A program made the translations under genes and the position numbers. The notes beneath the pieces are model-generated. The model searched no databases. It had not been told where the DNA came from and saw only the letters and a program-made list of their open reading frames with translations. From assembly GCA_031002005.1 (NCBI GenBank), contig JARYHS010009186.1, positions 105,808,829 through 105,872,828 of the forward strand: DNA of 64,000 nucleotides, given 5' to 3'. This document shows, in pieces, positions 1 to 10,003 of this stretch. This DNA is from Vandiemenella viatica (taxonomy: Eukaryota > Arthropoda > Insecta > Orthoptera > Morabidae). Each line of letters starts with the position of its first letter. Within the stretch, counting starts at the first letter, position 1.

Positions 1-401
1 CCACAGTGATAATGAATGGAAGTGAACAATTATTATGTTTACGTAGGCTCCGGTGGCCGTTGTCTGTGTTATTCAGGTTTTGTAGGTTACCTAACGTTTT
101 GGCCCATATTTTGAGATCTTCGTTAGAAATAATGGCCACATGATGTCCAACAGACAGGTCCTTCTTATCAAAGTGTTAACACGGTATACCCTTTTGGACC
201 GTATCTCGTGATGTTCATCTCCAGACTTCCTTACTAGAAATTTCCGGTCGCGATCTAAGATCCCCAACTTCGTCACAATTCAAGCTGCGCGGGTCCTGGT
301 AATTGAGGCTGTATATAAAAATAACAACGCTTAATAAATCGACCATGGCGTAACACGCTGTGGACACAGCATCGCTCTCTAATTCGATAAGATCTCAGTT
401 G
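1..401. other. No recognisable feature
   Basis: I see no coding potential, no repeat shared with the rest of the window and no structural motif before the first MITE. The last three bases, TTG at 399-401, are the left target duplication of that MITE. Confidence 0.5.
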
Positions 402-865
402 GGGGGCATCCACAAATTACGTGAGGTGTTTTTCCGGATTTCTGGACCCCCCTCCCCCCTGGTGAGATTTCGTGAGATCTGGCCGGACCCCCCCCCCCCC
501 TCTGGTGAGATCTGGTCCGTGAGAACCCCCCGTAGAAATCGCCCCTCGAAACTTTTGTAGACCTTTTTTTTTGACGAAATACCCTCCTAAAATCGATTTC
601 CCCCCCCCTCTGGTGAGATCTGGTCCGTGAGAACCCCCCCTAGAAATCGCCACTCGAAACTTTTGTAGACCTTTTTTTTTTTGACGAAATACCCTCCTAA
701 AATCGTAGACCTTTTTTTGGCTCTACTGACCCCAAATGTTTCGCAAAATCTCACGTGAGATTTCCGTAGACCCCCCCCCTCCCCACTGGTGAGATCTGGT
801 GAGATTTCGCCGGACCCCCTCCCCCCCCCCCCCTATTTCACCTCACGTAATTTATGGATGCCCCC
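402..865. mobile_element. F1 MITE, copy A (PIF/Harbinger-like)
   Basis: This is a 464-bp non-autonomous element. Its left end reads GGGGGCATCC and its right end GGATGCCCCC; inside these, ACGTGAGGTG on the left is answered by CACCTCACGT on the right, so the terminal inverted repeats are about 27 bp. It is flanked by TTG at 399-401 and 866-868. Four of the five copies in this window have 3-bp duplications (TTG, TTA, TTA, TAA), and a 3-bp TWA-type duplication with G-rich ends is characteristic of PIF/Harbinger. The body is runs of C and T around repeated GTGAGATYT words. This copy is longer than the others because about 96 bp (501-596) is duplicated in tandem at 611-706. No transposase is encoded. 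Confidence 0.85.
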
Positions 866-1365
866 TTGCCCGAAGGAAGACAAATGGAAACATCGGCCTT
901 AAAAAACTGCATTTTATTTTAGTTTCAAAAGAAGGGAAAACTGCATATCTGTGTGGACAGAGCAATTAATCCTGATGTGTACGACAGGTGTTCAAATCAA
1001 AAGGACGCTGAGGAGTTTTCTTCAAAATGGCACTATTAAATTATTTTGGATACTAGCCACTACACCCATAAAAAATGACATGTTGGTTGAACGCAGTATT
1101 ACGGAAATTCATTTCTTCTCAGTTATTTAACTAATTAGAATTGTAATTAAATATCCTTGATTTTGTAATATTATACATCTTTCGGCTCCACCTCATTCTG
1201 TTGCACAATCATATTAATTATTAACATTTAGATTTGAGCGAAACACATATCCTTCTTTAATTTAATGGAAAAATATTGAACCAACGTACAAACATAAATA
1301 GGTAACCTAAATTCTTTCCTTCCTATAAAAATCTATGGACACAGAATATAAGGAAAACATCTTCG
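866..1365. other. No recognisable feature
   Basis: AT-rich sequence after the MITE's right target duplication. I see no genes, structured repeats or matches to other parts of the window. Confidence 0.4.
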
Positions 1366-1618
1366 TCCAGGGGGGGGGGCTAGGGGGCTCAAGCCCCCCC
1401 CCCAAACGTATCTAGGTCCACCCCTGACATTGTAGTTTTGAGACCTTTTTTTTTAGCTCTACGGATTTGTGGCCCGAGGAGGCTATAAATACTACCTTTT
1501 TACGACTCAAGCCCCCCCCCCCCCCAAAAACAAAAATCCACTGAACGCAAGCCCTCTGAACCAAAATTTACCGAAGCCAAGCCCCCCCCAAAACAAAATC
1601 CTGGATCCGCCCCTGTCT
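1366..1618. repeat. C/G-homopolymer repeat remnant
   Basis: A low-complexity stretch holds three long C runs, each preceded by CAAG or CTCAAG, and ends in CTGGATCCGCCCCTG. The word CAAGCCCCCC recurs three times, so this looks like the decayed end of a dispersed element and not simple chance. No terminal repeat or target duplication is visible and the family is unknown. Confidence 0.4.
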
Positions 1619-2293
1619 TCGTCGATCGAATATAAATAAAGAAGCAACTAATTTATACGAAATAATACTTTTCTCTGTGGTTGATTTGCAATTTAAAACA
1701 TAGCTTCATTCGTAAATTGCTATAATAGAGTTATCTCTGGGTAGAGAGCGTAAACATCTCTTGCCGTAACTGGCCCGCCGAAGAAGACCGAGCGTGTGAC
1801 GTCACACTTTTATTAGTATTGATACTCTCGAAAACAAAATCAGCCGGAGCGTTGTGCTGTACACGCTACCTCTGTCATATTTCATGAACCTTTATCTACC
1901 TCCTGAACTCCACGAATCCCGATAGGTTCCCCTCTTTAGAATGCTTTATCGTATTGGCCACAATAAACTGGACACTCGCTGTGTTGTCAAAATACGTGGA
2001 CGGCCATTTACAATCGGTACTACGCACGGTTTGAGATATATGCGCCTTCAAATCCGTCTTTCTTAGCTTGCTGGCACACACGCTCGTGCGCTAATTCACG
2101 CGTCTAGTTGGCCTTGATAAAGGATACAATGTAGTGATTTTCCCGTGATGTAACAACCAGTTAAACGGAATAGCAGGTATTAAAACTGAAAACACCAACG
2201 AGTTTGATTATTAGGTTAAAAAATCTGGTTTAACAGCTGCACGGACTTAATCCTATCCTCGGTTTATCTTTGTGTATTGTTCTGTTGCAAGTA
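1619..2293. other. No recognisable feature
   Basis: No coding region, repeat or structured motif could be supported in this stretch. Confidence 0.4.
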
Positions 2294-2351
2294 CCCGCCT
2301 CTGATGACCTCGATGTCGATGAGGTGTAAAAACTGAAGCAAAAATAATAAA
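2294..2351 (+). repeat. SINE-A 3' fragment
   Basis: The sequence CTGATGACCTCGATGTCGAT followed by GAGGTGTAAA matches the conserved 3' end of the SINE family seen complete at 7579-7826. The tRNA-like head and the middle are missing. An A-rich tail follows. Confidence 0.6.
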
Positions 2352-2846
2352 ATTTAAGTGAACTTTAAATGTAAAAGGAAAATGTCATTGAAGTCTGATC
2401 TAGCCAGTAACATGTAATAACGCCTTCGACAACAGGCGCTTGTCTCGAAGGAGTTAGCATGGAAGCCTTCATTTGGAAGCGTTGCCGGTTGTAGTCCGAT
2501 GTTGAACATGGGAATTTTGAATTAAGTGTTAAGTCTGTGTCCTCCAGCTTTACATAGGTTTTCATGGATTTTGAAGGAATATTTGTTTTACTGACCGCAA
2601 AATAAATACCTGGACAAACACACAAAGGATGCATCCTCATACGTGTTACAGAGGGAAGAAAAAAAATCGTAATCCGTCGGTTGTGGAATATTAAAAAATA
2701 AAATAAATTTTGTTTGGAAAATTATTAATTGTGTGTGTGTTTTTGTTTTTTTTACAATATGTGACCTCACAAAATCGTTAAAAATGTCTCCTCTTCCTTT
2801 CCTGAATCGGTTGTTTCATCTACCGATATCCAGACACAGTTCCCTC
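2352..2846. other. No recognisable feature
   Basis: Short open frames here have no recognisable domain. The part next to 2847 is probably the downstream side of the minus-strand hAT fragment, but I could not align it to anything. Confidence 0.35.
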
Positions 2847-3251
2847 CTATGTCAGACCGAAATGAATCCAGGACAGAAGCGAATAGAGAAAGAAAATAAT
2901 TATTCTTAGTGGTGGAGTCATTCGGTATCCTCGGTACTTTTGATGAAATGCTCGTAGATCTGGATTATTCAATTTATGCAGCGGGATGTTGCTGCATACA
3001 AAAGCCTTACGAAGGTCAGCAGAGAATGTATTAATTTCAGACCGTGATACCTGAGTTAAAAGTAGCTTTAGTGTGTTTCTACTCTTTTCTTTTGACCTGA
3101 GATGTACAGCTGTTTTTGAATTTTTTTTCTCGCATTTTATATTCTTCTCACATATTTGACAGTACACAAATTCACCGTCACTAGAATAGTCGCTGTTACC
3201 TGAAATCCACTGCTTAATTAAAAATGATCTTGTGCATTTTTCTTTAGGCAT
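2847..3251 (-). pseudogene. hAT transposase N-terminal fragment with BED-like finger
   Basis: An open frame on the minus strand starts most naturally at the ATG at 3251, giving MPKEKCTRSFLIKQW. Residues FVYCQICEKNIKC form the CxxC half of a BED-type zinc finger. The other half reads AVHLRSKEKSRN, keeping one histidine; the second has been lost. A later block, AFVCSNIPLHKLNNPDLRAF, is the conserved segment that follows the finger in a group of insect hAT transposases (from memory, those resembling CGGBP1). The frame then drifts into unrelated residues and ends, so only the first ~110 codons survive and the catalytic core is absent. This is a transposon relic and not a host gene. I found no terminal repeats for this copy. 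Confidence 0.6.
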
Positions 3252-3637
3252 TTTTGCAGTCAGATTAAACAGAACTATTCTTAGCACACGAACACTCCTG
3301 TCGACACAAACTTTGAGAGACTACTGCTTTTGGAAAGGAATGTACACGTGCCTTTAAAAGTACAGAACCCTGAGGTCTGGAAGCAATGAATCTATTCCCA
3401 GGAAAACTGATTCGTGCCGCAATTAGGGGAATATTCGGGAAAAGAAAACCGCTGGCCTTCCCGGTAGTTGTCGCAAAAACAAACACACTGGTGGATTACG
3501 AATATTCCCAACGGGGGCAAATACTTGTGATTGTCGTCTCTTCAAACAAGAATTTTCCGCCCGAGGCAGCATAGAGCTATTCTTTGAATTTGCCGCCCCC
3601 CTCCCCGTGAATGTTGCCTCTCAGGGCAGTATAGATG
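3252..3637. other. Older repeat-like DNA hosting the hAT insertion
   Basis: The stretch contains GCCGCC and GGCAGC words that continue on the far side of the hAT element (GTCGCCGCCACAC at 6352), showing that the hAT inserted into a pre-existing unit. The last eight bases, 3630-3637, are the target duplication TATAGATG. Confidence 0.35.
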
Positions 3638-6344
3638 CACTGTTGCCAACCCTACTGTTTTAGCAGTAGATTTGCTGTTTTTTCAATGACACCCCTGTTT
3701 TCTGTTTCGTTCCGAATTTTTACTGTTTTTTTTATATTTTAGCGCCATTTGCAAATATTATTTGATAACAATGTAGCGATAACATTTTGATACTGAAAAT
3801 ATCAGTAGCACGGAGGCTTTTGATGGCAGCGCAAGATGGCAGTACCTGAGATTGCAGCAAATCGAGGGAGGAAATTGTTTCATCTTTCAGTCACTTCTTT
3901 GTCTCAACCGAGTGAAGTAATGTGTAATCGTGACGACGTTTAAATTATAACATCGCAACAGTATCTCGGTACAATGAGCAGTGATTCATCTTCTGAAAAA
4001 ACTCCACCTAGGAAGAGAAGTGTAAAATACGAGCAAAAGTTTATAAATTCGTGGTTAAAAGATGACAGATTCAGTGACTGGATAAAGAAAAGCGCCAAAG
4101 GTGAGACCTATTTTTTCTGTTCCGTGTGTCAATGTGACCGAAAATGTGGCATACATGAATTGCTACGCCACAAATCCTCTATAAAACACCTCAACAATTG
4201 TACAAAGTTAAAAAACAACCAAAACTAACATCGATGCTAGTGTCAACTACCAAGACACAGGACCCAAAAGTAATGGCCAAAACTGGTGAAGTAAAAATAG
4301 CCTGCTTTATTGCTGAACATAACCTGTCTTTTAATATCGCATCTCATTTGACTAAATTAATTTGTGCAGTGTGTCCAGATTCCAAAATTTCGGAAGAATT
4401 ATCAATGAGTCGGACGAAAGCTAGAGCGATTGTTGTAAATGTTACAGGACAAACAGCAGAAGAAAATCTACTAGAGCTGCTACAAAACAATTACTTTTCA
4501 TTAATTGTTGACGAAAGCACCGACAAGTCTACAATCAAACATTTGGCGCTTGTAGTAAGAATGGTACATTCAAATTTCAATGTTGAAGATAGATGTCTGA
4601 CTTTAATTCCAATCTTAGATGGAACAGCAACAGTACTGTACAACAAAATCATCGAATATTTTCTCAACAAAGGCATACCATACAAATTAAACATGCTTGG
4701 TTTTGCCTCTGACGGTGCCAATGTTATGTTTGGAGGTAATCATTCACTGATCACTTTGTTAAAAAAATGACATACCGCACCTTTTTGCTGTTAAATGCAT
4801 TTGTCATTCTTTTAGTTTATGCGCTTCATACACATGCGAAAAACTGCCGACAGGCGTTGAGGACTTTTGTAGAGAAGTATTTAACTATATACAAAATTCT
4901 CCCAAACGTATTGGAGATTTTAAAACATTTCAAGCTTTTACAAATGTCAAGCCACAGAAATTACTTCACCCTAGCCAAACAAGATGGTTGTCACTCATTG
5001 AGGTAGTAAACAGGCTTTTAGAACAATTGCCCTCGGTAAAATTATATTTCCAAGCTGCAGTTCATGTCGATCGCTTACTTTCGGCACAAGCAATTCTCTC
5101 TATGGCTCTTCGAACCAACGACAGAATTGTATCTACAGTTTTTGAAGTTTGTGTTACCTATATTTACAGAGCTCAACAAAGAAATGCAGTCTGAAACACC
5201 AAAATTATATTTGCTATATGACAAAATATTGACCGCATACACAACTATTCTGGAATGTTTTGTACAAACAGAATATTTAGACCTCACGGAAACAGAAAAA
5301 CGTGAAACAAGAAATATTTCAGAAAGAAAAGAAACAAAAATATTGAACCTTGTTTCACAGATGTACAGAAACATTTACCACTATACGAGATATATGTCGG
5401 TGGAATGGTATCAAACCTGATCAGAAGAAAGCAAGAAATCGGAGAAATGGATGAAGAAAAGCTTAAAAATTTCTACATGAAATGTAAGGAGTTTTATTTA
5501 GAGGCCGCAAAACAAATACTAAAAAGGTTTCCTTTTAATGACAGACATGCCGTGCTTTAAAATGTCTGAAGGTGCTAAATCCCAAAGCAATTTTGGATAC
5601 CGAGATGAAGAAGAATTTCCCTTCGATTGCGGATTTACTTTATTTCTTCCCAAAGATTTGTCCAGATGATCTAACTGAGCTGCACAGAGAATGGCGAGTT
5701 TTAAGAAATGTCAACTTTCCTTTTGACCAAAACGAAATTCCCGATGTTAAAAACTTTTGGACATGTGTAAAAGAACTGAAAAATGCAGATGGGTCTCAAT
5801 CATTTCCTGTGCTGTTTGAATTTGTAAAGAAACTTTTGTGCCTACCTCACAGCAGCGCAACTGTGGAAAGATTGTTTTCAGCTATAAATATCATGAAAAC
5901 CAAAATACGCAATAAATTATCAACAACAAGTATAAATGGAAAATTACATACAAAATCTGAAGTAACTGAATGTTACTCATTTAATACCACAGAAAAGCAC
6001 ATGAAGAAATTTAATAAAAATATGTACGATTTTCACTTGAAAAATGAATCAGAAAACTTTCAAGATGAAATAATTGATGATGAAGACAAAATATAATTTC
6101 ACTTTGATTTTTTAAATGTTTGTTATTCATTGTACATAATTTCTTAAATAAAACTTATGACTGTAAAAATACCTAATAAATTGTATTTTTGAAAACAGTA
6201 TATCTATATTTTCTTCACTTGTTTTATTTTCATAAAAAATGTGCAAACAGTAAATTTCATGTTTTCAAATAATCATAATACTGTTTTCTACTGTTTTTTT
6301 CGGGGAAACTACTGTTTTTCTGTCTCGTAGGGTTGGCAACCCAA
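3638..6344 (+). mobile_element. hAT DNA transposon with TIRs and 8-bp duplication
   Basis: This 2707-bp element is bounded by TATAGATG at 3630-3637 and 6345-6352, the 8-bp target duplication expected of hAT. Its left end reads CACTGTTGCCAACCCTAC. The right end, read inward on the other strand, is TTGGGTTGCCAACCCTAC. These match at all but the outermost few bases. Subterminal sequence repeats TACTGTTTT-like words on both sides (3652-3730 and 6280-6320). It carries one transposase gene, now broken, from 3974 to 6096. The clean duplication and retained ends suggest moderate age, but it can no longer move itself. Confidence 0.9.
3974..6096 (+). pseudogene. hAT transposase, broken by five frame changes
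   Basis: The start ATG at 3974 gives MSSDSSSEKTPPRKRSVKYE, followed by a BED-like finger (FFCSVCQCDRKC then HELLRHKSSIKH). The frame changes within an A run at 4210-4216. The next section (to 4770) holds LIVDESTDKS and FASDGANVMFGG, segments around the first two acidic residues of the hAT catalytic domain. A second change at an A run near 4767 is followed by LFAVKCICHSFSLCA and PSQTRWLSLIEVV. Further changes lie near 5115, 5345 and 5560. The last section (5572-6096) contains LPHSSATVERLFSAINIMKT, the C-terminal hAT dimerisation region, and ends in an acidic tail. Joined length would be near 690 residues, ordinary for hAT. With this many breaks the protein is not made, so I call it a pseudogene. 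Confidence 0.88.
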
Positions 6345-6352
6345 TATAGATG

Positions 6353-7424
6353 GTCGCCGCCACACAAATTTGCCATTTACAGCACCTCCAAACATGTCAC
6401 TGTGCGATATTGGATCAGGTAGAAAGTTCTCTACATGTGAATGCCAGTATAAGAAAATCCTCTTTGACGGACTTATTGTGGTGCTCAAGGATGTCCAACA
6501 TACAGATAAATTAGGCTTTTCAGTTTCTTAAGAAGTATCGGATATTCGGTTATGAGATGAAATAAATGCTGAAATATGCAAATATCCTTAGAATATGCAT
6601 TAACCTTCAAAATATGCATTTGCATATGCGCATATGCTTTTTTAAAAAAATCCGGGTTCTAGCCATAAGCTATACATATTTATTTTGAGCAAAACGTGTA
6701 AGCTCCATTTCGATTTGAATCTAGGTGATCTTGTTTGTAAGTGTTCTTAAGACAAGGTGTAAGTTAAGAAGATGTTAATATCTGTACTTCATATTTGAGT
6801 AATAACGTTTTATAAAAATGTTATCATCAAATTTTATGACCTGTAGATAGCTAGCCTAGCCATATGGAATTTTACAATACATTTTGTGTATTAAATACGT
6901 CGAGTATTCATCCTCATTCGGACAGACATGTCTCAAAACTTGGTATGTCGTTAAAAATGAAGTCAGATGTGCGGATCACAGAAATAGAATTTTGTCTGGA
7001 GCAGTGTTTGTTCTGTGAATCATTGTACAGGCAACTGAAGTGCACCTCGGAAACGCTGTTGCATGTGTTACAAAAACTATAGCAGCAGTCGAAGTTTATT
7101 AGCACACCAAAAATAAAAAGATTCCTGTGACCATTTCCGTTTTATAAGGTCAGCGTCTCGGATGTTCTCATTCAATTTACATTTCCTGATGTTTGTCATG
7201 ATTTTTCCTTGTAACCATTAACGTTTGAGTCTGGAATTATGGAGGTCTTATATAGTAACAATGCAATCTAATAAATCTCCGTGTCCTGTAAATACTAGAC
7301 TTGTGTCTGGTCATTGAAATAATCACGACTTTCACAAAGTTTGGCTGTAAGCCTACAGGTTATACTAGCATATAGGTCTTACGGTATGAGAACGGTATTA
7401 ATTTTCTCATTTACTTTTTGTTAT
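6353..7424. other. No gene; octamer-rich AT patch
   Basis: The only structure I see is 6570-6635, where ATATGCA/TGCATAT words overlap repeatedly and form small palindromes. Such patches accompany some insect DNA transposons, but no terminal repeats or coding frame support a specific call. The rest is unassigned. Confidence 0.35.
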
Positions 7425-7578
7425 CATATCTTTTATTTTATTTTATGGCTGTCATCAGTCTTTCTACTGGTTTGATGCAATCCTCCATCTCTTCCTATCT
7501 TGTGCTAACCTCTTCATCTCTACATACTATTTACAACCCACGTCCTCTATTATCTGCTTCATATATTCTAATTTCTGC

Positions 7579-7826
7579 ACCGAGCGTGTGGGTGAGTGGT
7601 TAACGCTCTGGTCTCGCATTCGGGAGGACGGCGGTTTGAATCCCTGACCGGGCATCCAGATTTGGGTTTTCCATGGTTTCCCCAAATTACTCCAGGCGAA
7701 TGCCGGGATGCTTCCTTCAAAAAGGTCATGGCCGAATTCCTTCCCGTTCCTTGTCCCCAGTCCCATCCCGCCACTAATTACCTCGACGTCGACGAGGCGT
7801 AAAGCCACAATTAAAAAAAAAAAAAT
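7579..7826 (+). mobile_element. SINE-A, complete, nested in LINE L1a
   Basis: The head ACCGAGCGTGTGGGTGAGTG is tRNA-like, with an A-box-like GTGGGTGAGTGG and a B box GGTTTGAATCC at 7633-7643. The body includes CCCCAAATTACTCCAGGCGA and CGACGTCGACGAGGCGTAAA, then an A-rich tail. The same family occurs at least ten more times in this window. It lies in the opposite orientation to its host LINE and splits the LINE sequence cleanly, so it inserted later. RNA polymerase III would transcribe such elements and a LINE would supply the reverse transcriptase. Confidence 0.85.
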
Positions 7827-8655
7827 CTCTTTCTTCCTCTACAGTTCTTGCCTTCGACTGTTCCCTCCACTAACAAATTAACCAATACAGCATGTCTCAA
7901 AATATGACCTACCAGCCTGTCCCTACTTTCTGTAAGCTTCTTCCATAAACTTCTTTCCTCATTTCCAAAACTCGTTCATTTTGTACTTTGTCTGTCCGCA
8001 TAATTTTCAGTATTCTTCTGTAGCACCACATTTAAAATGCTTCAATTTTCTTTCTTTCTGGTAAGTCCATGCTTCGCCACCATAAGGTGCTGTGCTCCAC
8101 ACATAGAGTTTCAAAAAGTTCTTTCTAAGTCCTAGATAAATATTGAAAGTAAAAGATTTCTCCTTTTCATGAAGGCTCTTTTTGCTAGTGCTATTCTACT
8201 TTCAACATCATTCTTGCTTCGGCCATCGCTTACAAATTTGCTTCCCAAATAGCAGAATTCACTTACTTCTCCTATTGCATCCGATCCTATTTTTATATTT
8301 CATCTACTGTGATTGGTATCATTTCTGTTAAATTTAATTACTTTTGTCTTTCTTTGACTGATATTCAGTCCAAAATCTTCCTTCAGTATTTTGTTCATGC
8401 CATTCAGTAACTTCTCAATATCGTCAGTGAATCGTAGCATACTGATTTTTTCTCCTTGAACACTTATACCATAAGAAATTTTTTATTTTACTTCATTATT
8501 GCTTCCTCTATTTACAAGTTGAACATTAACGGGGATAGACCACACCTTTGTCTCACACATATTTTAACTGAGGCATGTGTCTCATGATTCTCTACTTTTA
8601 TTATAGCCACTTGATTCTTATATAGTTTGTATTCTTCTATCTCGAGTTTTAGACC

Positions 8656-9171
8656 TCATCATCATCATCATCAGTGTTGTGCCTTTAGGGAAGTTTTCAC
8701 ATGGCTGCTCTCCATGCTCTTCTGTCTTTCTCTACATGTCCATGTAGTTGCCGTTTTTTCAGATATTGTCTATAATTTTGAATCTTCTTCTCACTCTCCC
8801 CGCAAAAACCAGTCCTTCCAAGGCGTCTTTTAGCAAGCAATTCCCTCTAAGCAACTGTCCCATCCAGTTCTTCTTTCTCTCTTTTGTGACTTGTTTTCTC
8901 CTTTCACCACCCTGTCCAGCACTTCAAAATTACTTACTTTATCCATCCAGCTTATCCTCGTCATTCTTCTCCACATCCACATCTCAAAAACTTCTAACCG
9001 TTTTTACTCTTCTCGCTTGGGTCCACGTCTCTGCGCCATAAAGAGGCATTTGCCAAGTCTTTTCTTGAGTGTTTTTTCTACTTTTCCAATTAATAGTCGC
9101 CTCTTCCTATTAAACGCTTCCTTCGCTACGGCAACGCGAGTTTTTTACGTCTTGGTGGCATCTCAAGTCTA
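8656..9171 (-). mobile_element. LINE (family L2a) 3' end nested inside LINE L1a
   Basis: Read on the minus strand it encodes RVAVAKEAFNRKRRLLIGKV, then PLYGAETWTQARRVK, then (after a one-base shift) RLEVFEMWMWRRMTRISWMD. These are the segments just downstream of the RT domain in a common insect LINE type. Its 3' end is a (TGA)n run, visible on the plus strand as TCATCATCATCATCATC at 8656. Imperfect 9-bp duplications TTTTAGACC (8647-8655) and TTTTAGAGC (9172-9180) flank it; removing the insertion restores the host LINE reading. It is 5'-truncated and dead. Confidence 0.78.
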
Positions 9172-9430
9172 TTTTAGAGCTGACTTCTTTAAAATTTTGA
9201 ACATCCTGTCCCACTTAACATTATCAAAAGCTTTTTCTAAATCAAGAAACGCCATAAAAGTATCTTTGTTTTTCTTGATCCGCCCTTCAAGTATTAATCT
9301 TAAAGCCAGAATTTCCTCCCTTGTACCGCGGTTTTTCCTAAACCCAAACTGATCTTCAGCAACTCTCTCTTCTACCACCCTTTCCATTCTGCTGTATATT
9401 ATTCTGGTCAGTAATTTTGAAGCACTCTTT

Positions 9431-9888
9431 TATTTAGTAAGAATTAAAATTTTAATATTCTGTCTGCAGACCACAGTTAGTGAATCACTACTGTACTCTT
9501 CTTGAGTTCTTTGTTCTAATCGTCTTGTTAAGTTGATGTGGAATAGTGGTTGAACAATTAAATGAAAATTTAGTTTTTAGCTGTATAATCAAAGTGTTTA
9601 AAATAAACTATTAAGGAGCTATATTCTTCTGTGTAGAAATAGCTGCTGGGACATGTGTTGGGTGGGAAACCGGCGGCAGACAAAGGCGGGTGCTGGATCT
9701 GATGCGTCGCCGGGGATCGTGTTTCGCAGAAAGCGTCGGCGCAGCGCAACGGGAACCGAGGTGGGGCATTTGACGTCTGCCCCGTGCCACGTGTTGGCTC
9801 GAGCAGGTGCCACGTCCGGCAGCGCTGCGTGGCACGCGGCATCGTCAGCATTTCAGCTTCCAACACAAAACAATGCAATGATCCTACA
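9431..9888. other. GC-rich, CpG-dense island, no recognised gene
   Basis: From about 9640 to 9860 the base composition jumps well above the surroundings and CG dinucleotides are frequent (GCGTCGCCGGGG, GCGTCGGCGCAGCGC). Open frames cross it on both strands, but neither product shows a domain I know, and open frames are expected by chance in GC-rich DNA. It could be a CpG island, an exon of an unknown gene or part of an old repeat. The remaining bases are unassigned. Confidence 0.35.
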
Positions 9889-10003
9889 TATTAGCTTGAC
9901 CTGTATGTATGAATGTAACAGAAATCTTTCAACTCAATTTTCACCCACTTACATAAGGTGCCCGAGCTGTTTGAAATTTCGCACACGTATTAAGAACCGG
10001 TGA

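Larger units (their letters stand above)
7425..9430 (-). mobile_element. LINE (family L1a), 5'-truncated, with two nested insertions
   Basis: On the minus strand this copy begins near 9430 with sequence encoding DQFGFRKNRGTREEILALRL and FLDLEKAFDNVKWDRMFKIL, a reverse-transcriptase segment. It ends near 7441 with a 3' end in ATAAAATAAAATAAAAG. It is the same family as the plus-strand copy at 10004-11186; comparison of the two shows two interruptions: a second LINE at 8656-9171 and a SINE at 7579-7826. The RT box that reads FADD in the other copy appears here as FTDD, and a small deletion follows it. Many stops and indels show that it is dead. I do not assign a LINE clade. Confidence 0.8.

Noticed and set aside
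7579..7660. tRNA gene
   Set aside because: The A and B boxes belong to a SINE head followed by a conserved body and A tail, with many sister copies.
8891..9352. Plus-strand open frame of 153 codons
   Set aside because: It is the antisense of two LINE fragments, whose minus-strand translations carry recognisable RT-region motifs.
9653..10003. 116-residue open frame in a GC-rich patch
   Set aside because: Both strands are open there, as expected of GC-rich DNA, and its end runs into a repeat unit.
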